Origin: an uncultured Bacilli bacterium
Lineage (GTDB): Bacteria > Bacillota_I > Bacilli_A > RF39 > UBA660
NCBI GenBank assembly: GCA_934101275.1
Contig: CAKOQM010000004.1
Location: 1 to 48,329, forward strand
Direction of reading: 5' to 3'
Length of the DNA: 48,329 bases
The translations under genes were made by a program, and so were the position numbers. The notes beneath the pieces were generated by a model. It worked only from the letters and a program-made list of their open reading frames with translations, did not search any database and was not told where the DNA came from. Positions 32,906-41,397 of this stretch are shown piece by piece (positions within the stretch are counted from its first letter, which is position 1; each line of letters opens with the position of its first letter).

Positions 32906-33613
32906 TTAATAGGAAGAAAATGATATTTTATCACTGGAAGAATCCAAATAAATAATCCCCTTTTTTTCTTCTAAGGTGGCATAAATTTCAATATATTTAT
33001 TTAGCTTGTCTAAATGAAGAAGGTTGGTATACACCGTATTCATGTCATTCATTCTAAGTAAAAATCTCTCCTCATCAATTAAAACATTGTTGCTTGTCCA
33101 AGGGAAATACTCAATTTCACTAATAAGCGTTAAAACATCACGATCTATCTTACTTAATTTTTGAATCAATTTGGTATAATAAACATCTGGCACAAAATTA
33201 ATTAAAACAGGAATGCCTTTTAAAGGACTTTCGATTTCTTTACCTGAGGATAACACTACTTTACCAGTATTTCGATTATAAAATAAAGGGGTATCTTCTT
33301 CAATTTGAAACGTGATACAACCCGTTGGACTTTTTATAATTTTTACACTTTTCACGTATGGATTACTTAAAATTTTTTTTTCAATATCTTTTGTTTTCAA
33401 ACGAAATAAATAAGGATACTCTTTAAAACCTGCGGCAACAATAATGTCGTTATCTGAAAGATAATTTGTTCCTGTGACATAAATATTTGTCGTTTTTAGA
33501 TTCCATAAATAGCAAAAGAAAGCAAAAATAATAAGTAAAAACAAACAGAACTTACCAAAGGTTTTCCATTTAAACTTTCTTTTTATCACTTTTTTCTTTT
33601 GCATACTTTTCAC
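32906..33613 (-). CDS. divIB: Divisome protein DivIB/FtsQ
   Basis: A bitopic division protein of 235 residues: basic cytoplasmic N-terminus, one membrane helix (about 20-40), then a POTRA domain (TTNIYVTGTNYLSDNDIIVA, about 43-110) and the FtsQ/DivIB beta domain. It acts with FtsL/DivIC and recruits septal wall synthesis. It lies 7 bases after murG in the same operon, the expected dcw order (murG then divIB). FtsA and FtsZ are not next to it, so the cluster is broken here. Confidence 0.92.
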   Translation of the reverse strand: MKSMQKKKVIKRKFKWKTFGKFCLFLLIIFAFFCYLWNLKTTNIYVTGTNYLSDNDIIVAAGFKEYPYLFRLKTKDIEKKILSNPYVKSVKIIKSPTGCITFQIEEDTPLFYNRNTGKVVLSSGKEIESPLKGIPVLINFVPDVYYTKLIQKLSKIDRDVLTLISEIEYFPWTSNNVLIDEERFLLRMNDMNTVYTNLLHLDKLNKYIEIYATLEEKKGIIYLDSSSDKISFSSY

Positions 33614-33620
33614 CCTTTTA

Positions 33621-34697
33621 TTATTTTACTATTTTCATAATTTCTTCATAGATAATTTCAGAACTCTCACTTGTTTTTTCTTTATCTAATTTACTTTTTA
33701 TCTTTTGTTTAAAAGCCGTATCCCAAAGCATTTTAGAAATAGCTTCTTCCAAAGAAGATGAGGTAAGGTTTTTTTCTTCTAATAAATAAATAAGACCTTT
33801 ATCACTTAATTCCTTGGCATTATAGTATTGATGGTTATTGGCAACATTAGGACTTGGAATAATAATAGCGAGTTTTTTCAAAGCCATAATTTCACTTAAA
33901 CTTCCCGCACCCGCTCGTGAAATCACCACATCACTTATTTTCAAAAGGCCTGGTAAGCCTTCTACGTAAGGTAAAATATGAACGTTTGAAGGAAAAACGT
34001 TTTGCTTAAATTCCTCAAAGTGTCCTTTACCGGTTATATAACACACTTCATAGTTTTGGGTACCAATACTTTTTAAAAAGGAAATCATTTTTTCATTTAA
34101 AGAACCACTTCCTAAACTTCCTGCGACTATCGTAATAAGTTTTTTATCGGGCCTCATCATAAAATCTTTCTTATTCTTTTCGGGTACTTCTTTAGCCCAG
34201 GACCCACAAGGATGGCCTGTTAAAATAATCTTCCCTTTTGTTTTCAAATGATTTTCACTTTCTTTAAACGTTACCCCAATTAAATCAGCATACTTGCTAA
34301 TCATTTTATTACTTTTGCCAGGAATACTATTTTGTTCATGAATAAAAATTTTAATATGTTCTTTATGCGCGGCTAAAATAACCGGATACGTCACATAGCC
34401 ACCTACCCCAATCACCACGTCAGGTTTTTCTTCTTTTAAAATGCATCTTACATTTGAAATAGCTTTTTTTACCAAAAAAACATTTTTAATATCTCTACCA
34501 ATATTTTTACTAAAACCATAAATTTCTAAAGGAATATAACGGTACCCTAAATTCGGAATGATATCTTTTTCCATGCGGTTATGGGTTCCAAAATAAATAA
34601 CCTCTAAATTCTTATCATGTTTTTTAAATTCATCTATAATCGCTAAAGCGGGATTTATATGTCCCATCGTACCGCCAGCCGTGACAACTATTTTCAT
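33621..34697 (-). CDS. murG: UDP-GlcNAc:undecaprenyl-PP-MurNAc-pentapeptide GlcNAc transferase
   Basis: Makes lipid II from lipid I at the inner face of the membrane. GT-B fold of about 358 residues. N-terminal Gly-rich loop TAGGTMGHINPALA (compare GGTGGHI), PDVVIGVGGYVTYPVILAA, EQNSIPGKSNK, and the C-terminal UDP-GlcNAc site SRAGAGSLSEIMAL followed by NHQYYNAKEL. The acceptor loop has M for one Gly (GGTMGH), a mild variation. I chose the ATG at 34695-34697 with AAAGGA 7 bases before; an in-frame ATG 6 bases upstream is also possible. Confidence 0.95.
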   Translation of the reverse strand: MKIVVTAGGTMGHINPALAIIDEFKKHDKNLEVIYFGTHNRMEKDIIPNLGYRYIPLEIYGFSKNIGRDIKNVFLVKKAISNVRCILKEEKPDVVIGVGGYVTYPVILAAHKEHIKIFIHEQNSIPGKSNKMISKYADLIGVTFKESENHLKTKGKIILTGHPCGSWAKEVPEKNKKDFMMRPDKKLITIVAGSLGSGSLNEKMISFLKSIGTQNYEVCYITGKGHFEEFKQNVFPSNVHILPYVEGLPGLLKISDVVISRAGAGSLSEIMALKKLAIIIPSPNVANNHQYYNAKELSDKGLIYLLEEKNLTSSSLEEAISKMLWDTAFKQKIKSKLDKEKTSESSEIIYEEIMKIVK

Positions 34698-34729
34698 AAA
34701 CATTTCCTTTCCTTATAATTTATGTTTTT

Positions 34730-34738
34730 ATTATATCA
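34730..34738 (-). promoter_or_regulatory. Extended -10 promoter of murG-divIB
   Basis: Minus strand TGATATAAT (TGn plus perfect TATAAT), with a TTTAAC -35 candidate at an 18-base spacing. About 35 bases before murG. Confidence 0.6.
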
Positions 34739-34808
34739 AAATTAACAAGTTTGGTTAAACATATTTTTTGCTAACTTAGCATAAGGTTAACTAAAAGCAG
34801 GTGATTCT

Positions 34809-35894
34809 TTGAAAAAGCATTTTGATATTCCTTTATTTATCACCGTTATTTTAATTAGTCTTTTTGGTATTGTCATGATTTATTCAGCTTCCTCCATTTG
34901 GGCTGAATATAAATTTCATGATGCCTTCAAATTTGTGAAAGCTCAAAGTGTTTTTTGGATCATTGGCCTTTTTCTTTGTCTTTTTTTAAGTAAAGTCCCC
35001 AGTGAATTTTGGTTTAAAAAAGCCAATAAAATTATTTTCTTATGTTTTATTTTACTCGTACTCGTTTTAATTCCCGGGATAGGAACCGTGCGCAACGGGT
35101 CGAGAAGTTGGTTTGGACTTGGTGGCTTTGGCATTCAACCCAGTGAATTTTCTAAAGTAGGATTGATTATCTTTGTTTCTAAATATTTGTCCCAAAATAA
35201 AAAAGATTTAAAAGACATCAAAAAAGGGGTATTCCCTATTCTCTTTTTCATCTTACTTTTTTTTATTCTTATTATGTTAGAACCTGACTTTGGGACAGCT
35301 ATGGTAATTGGTTTAACCTTAATAAGTCTTATTTTTATTAGTGGTGTCAAACTTTCTTTTTTTGTTAAAATAGGTCTTCTTGGTTTAGGCGGCATCATTC
35401 TTCTTATTATCATCGCTCCTTACCGAATGGCGCGTATCGTTTCGTTTTTAAATCCCTGGACAGACCCCTTAGGTAGCGGTTTTCAAATCATTCAAAGCTT
35501 ATATGCCATCGGGCCTGGCGGCTTACTCGGTCAAGGATTCTTAAAATCCCATCAAAAACATTTTTACTTACCTGAACCCCAAACGGATTTTATCTTTTCG
35601 ATTATTAGTGAAGAATTCGGGTTCTTAGGGGTTTTAATTGTCGTTTCCTTTTTCTTTTTCTTCTTCTATCGCTCCATTAAAATTGCTCTTCGTAGTTGGA
35701 ATTTATTTGATAAATTTTTAGTGTTTGGCCTTGCCATTGGTATTATTATTCAAGCTATGTTAAACCTCTGTGTCGTTATTGGTCTTTTGCCTGTCACGGG
35801 CGTCACTCTGCCCTTTTTTAGTTATGGAGGCTCTAGTCTTTTAATAAGTTTAATAAGTGTAGGTATCATTCTTAGCATTAGTAGAAAATATTAG
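34809..35894 (+). CDS. ftsW: FtsW/RodA/SpoVE family lipid II polymerase
   Basis: A SEDS-family peptidoglycan glycosyltransferase of 361 residues with about ten membrane helices. Family motifs: RSWFGLGGFGIQPSEFSKVG, the LEPDFGTAMV region with the conserved Asp, and PEPQTDFIFSIISEEFGFLG. The C-terminal SYGGSSLLISL is typical of FtsW/SpoVE. Start is TTG 34809 with AGGTGAT upstream. Divergent from murG. Adjacency to murG/divIB favours FtsW; in an endospore former it could instead be the SpoVE paralogue, which sequence alone does not settle. Confidence 0.88.
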   Translation: MKKHFDIPLFITVILISLFGIVMIYSASSIWAEYKFHDAFKFVKAQSVFWIIGLFLCLFLSKVPSEFWFKKANKIIFLCFILLVLVLIPGIGTVRNGSRSWFGLGGFGIQPSEFSKVGLIIFVSKYLSQNKKDLKDIKKGVFPILFFILLFFILIMLEPDFGTAMVIGLTLISLIFISGVKLSFFVKIGLLGLGGIILLIIIAPYRMARIVSFLNPWTDPLGSGFQIIQSLYAIGPGGLLGQGFLKSHQKHFYLPEPQTDFIFSIISEEFGFLGVLIVVSFFFFFFYRSIKIALRSWNLFDKFLVFGLAIGIIIQAMLNLCVVIGLLPVTGVTLPFFSYGGSSLLISLISVGIILSISRKY

Positions 35895-36116
35895 TTCATT
35901 AAAAAAAGTGCCGGAAACGACAAAAATTTTCAATGAAAAATTTTGAATATTCTCCAATAAATTTATCTCATCATCTTTAAAAATACTTTATTGATGTAAA
36001 TATATTTGGATATGTAGATAATATAAAAACCATATACAGTTACCCGACTATATATGACTATTTTTATTTGTATAATCAAGACTTTTTGCGTCAATGGAAG
36101 GTTTAAATATATTTTT

Positions 36117-36314
36117 TTATAAGACACTCTTTGTTCCTGTACCAATATATTTTATAATCTCATCTGACGTCTTTGACTCTTTACGAAATTTGCTAACTTT
36201 ATTTCTCATTTCTTCATAATAACTATTTTGTGTCACTCGTTGTGTTTCTACAGCAATCGAAAGTTTTCTATAGCTTCTTTTTTAACATTCTGTATCACTG
36301 CTTTTTATTATCAT
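36117..36314 (-). pseudogene. Possible broken small gene with an internal stop
   Basis: In the 520-base gap after ftsW, one minus-strand frame reads a protein-like 53-codon stretch (36117-36281) rich in E, K, S and T: AVETQRVTQNSYYEEMRNK and KESKTSDEIIKYIG. The frame continues upstream past an in-frame TAA (36282-36284) to an ATG at 36312-36314 without RBS. It may be the remains of a gene inactivated by a nonsense change. I do not recognise the family, and chance cannot be excluded. The rest of 35895-36412 is AT-rich with no further coding signal. Confidence 0.3.
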
Positions 36315-36349
36315 ACTATATATTTTTTAAATATATAATTTACATAAGA

Positions 36350-36382
36350 AAAGATAACCACCAAATTAAAATGATTATCTTT
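36350..36382 (-). terminator. Possible terminator of the 36413-36823 gene
   Basis: Minus-strand AAAGATAA / TTATCTTT around a 17-base loop, then TTCTTAT. The stem is AT-only and the T-run short, about 30 bases past the stop codon. Confidence 0.45.
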
Positions 36383-36412
36383 AGGACTTTTTTATTTAAT
36401 ACCATTTCTTTT

Positions 36413-36823
36413 TCAAGGAGTTTTTATAGTTGTATTTTTATATCCTAATAAATACAATCGATAAATAAGATCATCATAATAACTATTTAAATTAAGATTT
36501 TGTTGCTGCTTAGCTTGATTAATAGTATACCATAATAAATAAAGTTCATTGTATTCTTTTAACATTTTATCTTTTAATTCTGCTTCTTTACACGTCATAG
36601 CCTTTTGATAATAATCATTTAAAGCCTGAATAATATACGTATCTAGTATATTATAATCCACACGCCCTACTGAAAGAATAAGAACTTCTTTATTACGATA
36701 AAAAGGACGCATTGTCTTCTTTTTAAAATCAAAGCTTTCATTCACATGAACAATGCCTTTTTCACTATGATTATCAAGCCATTGCAAATCTTTATATTCT
36801 GGATTTTGAAACATTTTTATCAC
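36413..36823 (-). CDS. Small soluble protein of unknown function
   Basis: I do not recognise this 136-residue protein. It has no signal or membrane helix. The N-terminal half is beta-like; the C-terminal half (about 65-130) is helical and rich in K, E, Q and Y. Start ATG is preceded by AGGGTGAT, a good RBS. It stands alone between the decayed stretch after ftsW and mtaB. Confidence 0.6.
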   Translation of the reverse strand: MIKMFQNPEYKDLQWLDNHSEKGIVHVNESFDFKKKTMRPFYRNKEVLILSVGRVDYNILDTYIIQALNDYYQKAMTCKEAELKDKMLKEYNELYLLWYTINQAKQQQNLNLNSYYDDLIYRLYLLGYKNTTIKTP

Positions 36824-36871
36824 CCTAAGTATTCTAATATTATTTTAACAAAATTTGACATTTTATTCCAT

Positions 36872-38125
36872 CTATATTTTACCAATTAACATATTTTCTT
36901 TTAAAGCTGTTATCTTTACTTCCAACATTTCGTTAGGCTTGACATCCTTTTGGATATGAACTTTTAAATAATTAGACGTACAACCAATATTATCTTGTTC
37001 AGTTAAAACAAGCATTTTTTGACCAACAAATTTTTGAGCGTATTCTTTTTCTAATTTATCCGATAGTTCACATAAAACTTTACTACGGCGATGTTTTTCT
37101 TTACTTTCTACTTGCATAGGCATCAAAGAAGCCGCGGTTTTTTGTCTTATGGAATACGGAAAAACATGAATTTTACTAAAGGAGATTTCTTCACAGGTAG
37201 CCAGTGTTTTTAAAAATAATTCTTCGGTTTCATAAGGATGCCCTACGATAACATCCGTTGTAATAGAAATATCAGGCCGTATACTTCTAATTTCTTTAAT
37301 CTTATTTTTGTATTCTAAAAGTGTATATTTTCGATTCATCTTCTTTAATATTTCATCAGAACCAGCTTGTAAAGGAATATGCATATGATTACATATTTTA
37401 GGATTATTTTTAAGTTCCATCATAAATTTTTCATTTAATTCGGTAACTTCAATAGAAGAAATACGAATGCGTTTTAAATTTTCTATTTTACTTGCTTCAT
37501 GAATTAAGTCCGTTAAATCTTTGCCATTATCTTCATAGGAACCTGTATGAATACCCGTTAAAACAATTTCTTGGTGACCGTTTTCAACCAATTTTTTTAT
37601 TTCATCAATGGCTTCTTTAAAGTTTTTGTTTCTTCTTTGTTTTCTTAAATAAGGAATAATGCAGTAACTACAAAAATTATCACATCCATCTTGAATTTTA
37701 ATAAAAGCTCTCGTATGGGTTGTAAACTTATCGATATGCATAGATTCAAAAGCAACATCTCTCTTGCTCGTAAAATATTGATATTTTTCATGACTTTGCG
37801 TGTAATTTTCCACAAGTTCTAAAATATCATTTTTTCCAACATTACCAATTAAGATATCCACACCCATTTCATCATAAGACACTTGATTATTTTCTGATGA
37901 ACAGCCACATACGACCAAAATTGCATCATTATGATTTTTTTTAAACCGCCGTACCATCTTACGAGATTTTTGGTCAGCAATATTCGTAACAGAACACGTG
38001 TTAACAATAATAATATCTGGATTTTCATTATCCATTTCATAACCACTTTGTAAAAATTCTTCTTTAATCACTTCTGATTCATAGGCATTTACTTTACAGC
38101 CTAAAGTATAGATATAAAATTTCAT
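36872..38125 (-). CDS. mtaB: tRNA t6A37 methylthiotransferase MtaB
   Basis: Radical-SAM enzyme that converts t6A37 to ms2t6A37 in tRNAs reading ANN codons. N-terminal UPF0004 domain with cluster Cys in TLGCKVNAYES, VNTCSVTN and VCGCSS; the radical-SAM motif is CDNFCSYC (CxxxCxxC); a TRAM-like domain is at the C-terminus. The GCKVN signature separates MtaB from MiaB (GCQMN). 417 residues, a little short but complete. Monocistronic, 48 bases downstream of a nuclease gene. Confidence 0.95.
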   Translation of the reverse strand: MKFYIYTLGCKVNAYESEVIKEEFLQSGYEMDNENPDIIIVNTCSVTNIADQKSRKMVRRFKKNHNDAILVVCGCSSENNQVSYDEMGVDILIGNVGKNDILELVENYTQSHEKYQYFTSKRDVAFESMHIDKFTTHTRAFIKIQDGCDNFCSYCIIPYLRKQRRNKNFKEAIDEIKKLVENGHQEIVLTGIHTGSYEDNGKDLTDLIHEASKIENLKRIRISSIEVTELNEKFMMELKNNPKICNHMHIPLQAGSDEILKKMNRKYTLLEYKNKIKEIRSIRPDISITTDVIVGHPYETEELFLKTLATCEEISFSKIHVFPYSIRQKTAASLMPMQVESKEKHRRSKVLCELSDKLEKEYAQKFVGQKMLVLTEQDNIGCTSNYLKVHIQKDVKPNEMLEVKITALKENMLIGKI

Positions 38126-38173
38126 AAAACACTTCCTAATCTTTTAATATGAAAACAAAAAAAGACGCCCTTG

Positions 38174-38899
38174 TCAAGATGATAGACGACTTTCTCCGGT
38201 TTGATAATCAATTTCAATACCTTTTTGAACGTTATAAACATAAATGTTAAAAGAAATACCTTCGCCATGGTCTTCGACCGAATAACCTTCCATTAAAGCT
38301 CCGCTGGCAAGTAAATTATTCCCCTCGAAAATAGGCGTTACTCGATATAAAACATGATTATTTGTTTTTTTAACATAATCAGCCACCTTATTTTCATAAG
38401 TCAGCATCGGACCAATATTCATTTGTCTTGTACAGGTGATTAAATTCTTTTCATTGGCATTTTCGCTCGTTAACTGGTATCCAATTAAATGACAACGATT
38501 ATACAAATATTTACCATCAACATTATCATATTTAACAGTATGCCAACCAGTTGGTTTAACCATACCAATACTACCACGAGGTTCAGTTGGCATCGTTTCT
38601 ACTCCCACTAGAGCTGAAGCGGTACCACATCTTCCTAAAGAATCTAAATCACTATAAGACTCAAAAGAAGTCGTTTTATATTCGCTTTCTTTAAAGAAAG
38701 GAATATTATTGTTAATATAAACATAATCTTCGCCAGCATAAGTTGGAATATTTTCAATGGAATAACTCTCTTTAGATTCAAATAAATGACTAAAATCATA
38801 ATCACTAAACCAAATAGAACTTACCAAACTAAATACTAAAAAGATAATAATACTAACCTGTGTCACATAAGAATTTTTATTTCTTTTTCGTTTAGCCAC
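38174..38899 (-). CDS. Membrane-anchored or secreted DNA/RNA non-specific endonuclease
   Basis: A 241-residue protein with a basic N-terminus and one membrane helix (about 12-29), then a beta-beta-alpha-metal nuclease domain. Its core is YLYNRCHLIGYQL, where the catalytic His of the DRGH motif is kept (NRCH here), followed by NEKNLITCTRQMN with the metal-binding Asn. It resembles the EndA/streptococcal DNase family of surface nucleases, used for DNA uptake or scavenging. The Cys in place of Gly is a mild variation seen in other Gram-positive members. It follows the variable-protein gene after 22 bases and may share its transcript. Confidence 0.88.
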   Translation of the reverse strand: MAKRKRNKNSYVTQVSIIIFLVFSLVSSIWFSDYDFSHLFESKESYSIENIPTYAGEDYVYINNNIPFFKESEYKTTSFESYSDLDSLGRCGTASALVGVETMPTEPRGSIGMVKPTGWHTVKYDNVDGKYLYNRCHLIGYQLTSENANEKNLITCTRQMNIGPMLTYENKVADYVKKTNNHVLYRVTPIFEGNNLLASGALMEGYSVEDHGEGISFNIYVYNVQKGIEIDYQTGESRLSS

Positions 38900-38921
38900 A
38901 TGACACCTCCTTTATTTAATT

Positions 38922-40316
38922 TTATTCTCCTATCATATAAGGATTTTCAAGTGTTCCTTCTCCGCCTAAAATCGACGTAGAGGGTATCAGATATACCGAA
39001 GGCCGCACCGCAAACCGGAGGTACGCATCGTAGACGATGACATAACCAGTGGCGTAGACAGTGAACACGTAGTAAGAATACGACGACAGCGGAGCTAATG
39101 TCCATTGTTCTTTACTTGAATTATAAAGCCAGTCATTATTTTTACAATCACTTGCACCATCCCATTTTAATAACTCTTTGGCTAAACAACTGGCTCTATT
39201 CATACTAGTACCCCCGCTTGTCGCGTAACCATAATCACTTGGATACATTAAACCAACTTTCCCTTGCCATTCTGTTGGTCTTCCAGTGTATACGATTGTT
39301 CCTCTTTCATGGGTGTACCAATGGCTTGCAAGACCATTTGACGAACTGCCATAACTTGCTGTTCCTCCTAATTTCCATGTTATCGTATCTATTTGATTTT
39401 TTGCTGCCTCTGTTAAGCCATTACTTGTAAAATCACAAGAGGTTGTAGCACCTCTTTGTCCATACGGGCATGTTCCTGATGTTTTATTATAATAGGCACC
39501 ATTATTTAAAACTTCTTTTAATGTACTATCTGTCCAGTCGTTACTGCCATGCCAACTTGTTGAACTTCCTGTTCCACTCGCTTTATTATCCCAACTGTAA
39601 CTTCCAATAGAATCAGTTCGAATTAATTTCATTCTTTGCCCTTCTGGGGTATTTAAGATACCAATAATTCTCCATCCTGCTTTTTCACCATTAAAGGTTA
39701 CATAGTTACAAGGATTAGCCCCTACATATCTTAAATTATTATCACTTGTGCCATCATAGGCTAAAGTATAAGTACAACTATCACTTGTTTTATTTGGAAC
39801 AGTATATACATCTGTTGAACTTGAAGACGCATTTTTTTTCACATAAGTTAACACATCTTTCCCTGCCACTGGATTTTCTTTAAAATACAAAGTACACTTT
39901 GTTCTAGTAGTACTATTTACCGTATAAGTACTATAATCTAATATCGCATGCCATGTATCATCATCCCAAGATATGGTAACTCCATTTGTACAACTTGATT
40001 TTTCAGTATCTAATGTAAGACCCGAATCTTTAGTCGGCATCTCTCTTGTGATTTCATCATTGATATAATAAGCAAAATAGAAATCACTTGGTTTTTCTAA
40101 AGTACCATTAACATTAAATTCCTTAACATCTTTATAGAAAACATAATTCTTATAAAAGTAAAGGCTACTTAAAGATATAATAAGGAACCCTAAAAGAAAA
40201 ATTAAAACTTTTCTTTTAGAATATAATTCTTTATACCTTTTTAAACGATAAGAAGCCCCCCCCGAACTTTTTTTTGGGTTCTTTATTTTTTCATATTTTT
40301 TAAATATTTCTTTCAC
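38922..40316 (-). CDS. Membrane-anchored extracellular protein with DGR-type variable C-terminal domain
   Basis: A 464-residue protein: basic N-terminus (1-33), one membrane helix (about 34-53), an extracellular region with paired Cys, then a C-terminal module starting about GWRIIGIL. The C-terminus shows WTLAPLSS, a run rich in Y, V, T and A, AVRPSVYL, then GGEGTLENPYMI. That layout is typical of C-type-lectin-like targets of diversity-generating retroelements, where the run before RPxxYL is diversified. The DNA for residues 405-446 (38979-39104) is GC-rich and poor in coding-strand A, unlike the rest of the gene. Start is GTG 40314-40316 with AGAGG upstream. Function as a variable surface binder is inferred; no reverse transcriptase is in the window. 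Confidence 0.8.
   Translation of the reverse strand: MKEIFKKYEKIKNPKKSSGGASYRLKRYKELYSKRKVLIFLLGFLIISLSSLYFYKNYVFYKDVKEFNVNGTLEKPSDFYFAYYINDEITREMPTKDSGLTLDTEKSSCTNGVTISWDDDTWHAILDYSTYTVNSTTRTKCTLYFKENPVAGKDVLTYVKKNASSSSTDVYTVPNKTSDSCTYTLAYDGTSDNNLRYVGANPCNYVTFNGEKAGWRIIGILNTPEGQRMKLIRTDSIGSYSWDNKASGTGSSTSWHGSNDWTDSTLKEVLNNGAYYNKTSGTCPYGQRGATTSCDFTSNGLTEAAKNQIDTITWKLGGTASYGSSSNGLASHWYTHERGTIVYTGRPTEWQGKVGLMYPSDYGYATSGGTSMNRASCLAKELLKWDGASDCKNNDWLYNSSKEQWTLAPLSSYSYYVFTVYATGYVIVYDAYLRFAVRPSVYLIPSTSILGGEGTLENPYMIGE
38979..39104 (-). repeat. Putative DGR variable region (VR)
   Basis: Last part of the preceding gene. In the coding strand from GCT (39097) to CTG (38990) I count about 13 A in 108 bases, in a gene otherwise very A-rich. 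Many codons are NNC or NNT (TAC, GTC, GCC, ATC, CTC, ACT), as left when AAC/AAT codons of a template repeat are mutated at A. No template repeat copy is visible elsewhere in the window. Confidence 0.6.
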
Positions 40317-40343
40317 ACTTTGAGCCTCTTTTCTACACTTAAA

Positions 40344-40372
40344 ATATTACAATAAAATGCTTTTTTTGACAA
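40344..40372 (-). promoter_or_regulatory. SigA promoter of the variable-protein gene
   Basis: Minus strand TTGTCA (40367-40372), 17-base spacer, TAATAT (40344-40349), about 28 bases before the GTG start. Confidence 0.7.
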
Positions 40373-40392
40373 TAATTTTATATTCTTCATTT

Positions 40393-40432
40393 AAAAAAAT
40401 CAGATGAAAATTTTGATTACACTCTGATTTTT
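40393..40432 (-). terminator. Intrinsic terminator of the Fic-like gene
   Basis: Minus-strand AAAAATCAGA / TCTGATTTTT with an 18-base loop and extra T, just past the stop codon of 40446-41348. Confidence 0.75.
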
Positions 40433-40445
40433 TAGAATTAAATAC

Positions 40446-41348
40446 TTATAACATTTTTCTTCTTTGTAATGTTTGAATGTTACTTTCGTTTACCCAAATA
40501 TTATTTTGAAGACATTTCAAATTAAAAATAAACCACTGATTCCATGCTTCATCATCATTTAAAACCGCGATATTTTTAATATATTCTCGGTAACTGGATC
40601 TGGAAGCAGCATATTGTTTTGTCGCATAGATAATCGGTAAAGGAAATTGCGTTTTTAATACTTCGTTCGTATATTCCCATAATTTCAAATGTTGAATTAA
40701 TCTAGCGTACCGCGTATTACCATCTTGAAAAAGCTGTAAAGCGGCTAGTAATCCATGATAAGAAAGTGGTTTTAAAAAAGCATCTTGTTCGTTTTCAATT
40801 TTAGCATTATTTAGTAAATTTAAAAAACTTTTCACAGCCTGATCAATATCGTTTTCTAAAATAGGAAAATAATCAATTTGCCTTTGGCCAGCCATATAAG
40901 TTCCTACAAATTTTAAATTATCGTGACGAAGTCCTTTTTTATCTTCACTACTCGTACCTTCTAATAGCTTATCATGAGCTTTAACAAAATTCTCAGGTGT
41001 CACACAGGCCGGCCATTTAAGCATATCGTCCATTGCATTTTTAGAATGAATACTATAATACAAGGCAAGTAAAAAAGAATTTTCTTTTTCCACTTCTTGA
41101 TTGTTAATAATATCTTCATTTTTTAAGGTTTCTAAATAATGTTTTTGCAAAGCTGGGGTAATCTTTAAAATGTTTTCTTGATACTCTTTATAAAGATCCA
41201 AAGTATAATCCAATTGATTCTTTACCGTTTCATTTAATTTAACTTGAGATACTTTTTCAAAAATATCTAAATTAACAACCGGCACGCCGCTTTTCATTGC
41301 TTCTAAAACTTCTTTTTCTGCTTGCCATCTTTTTTCTTCTTTTGTCAT
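40446..41348 (-). CDS. Fic-fold protein with the catalytic His replaced (probably not an AMP transferase)
   Basis: A 300-residue Fic-domain protein. The core HxFx(D/E)GNGRxxR motif reads LQLFQDGNTRYAR (204-216): the phosphate-binding DGNxRxxR part is kept, but the catalytic His of IHPF is Gln (Q205) and the Gly of GNGR is Thr. The upstream helix His (H198) and a flap-like FVGTYMAGQRQIDYFP segment are also present, so the fold is convincing. Without the His, classic AMPylation is unlikely; it may be a binding protein or use other chemistry. It has no toxin-antitoxin-like partner. Confidence 0.8.
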   Translation of the reverse strand: MTKEEKRWQAEKEVLEAMKSGVPVVNLDIFEKVSQVKLNETVKNQLDYTLDLYKEYQENILKITPALQKHYLETLKNEDIINNQEVEKENSFLLALYYSIHSKNAMDDMLKWPACVTPENFVKAHDKLLEGTSSEDKKGLRHDNLKFVGTYMAGQRQIDYFPILENDIDQAVKSFLNLLNNAKIENEQDAFLKPLSYHGLLAALQLFQDGNTRYARLIQHLKLWEYTNEVLKTQFPLPIIYATKQYAASRSSYREYIKNIAVLNDDEAWNQWFIFNLKCLQNNIWVNESNIQTLQRRKML

Positions 41349-41397
41349 AGAATCACCCTTTTTTTTGTTTTCTATTCTAATGAATTTTAAAAAAAAG

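Noticed and set aside
35963..36145. A 60-codon minus-strand frame after ftsW
   Set aside because: Low-complexity I/Y/K composition with no RBS. A different frame over part of the same bases looks more protein-like, so this one was not called.
36230..36448. A 72-codon plus-strand frame
   Set aside because: F/I/Y-rich translation of AT-rich DNA, no RBS, and it runs into the 3' end of the well-supported minus-strand gene at 36413-36823.
38126..38173. Terminator after the nuclease gene
   Set aside because: There is a T-run, but the best stem I can draw is only three base pairs (GAC/GTC), so it was not called.
38174..40316. Nuclease plus variable protein as a contact-dependent toxin/immunity pair
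   Set aside because: The nuclease resembles EndA-type scavenging enzymes with its own membrane anchor. There is no delivery domain or recognisable immunity gene, so the link is only proximity.
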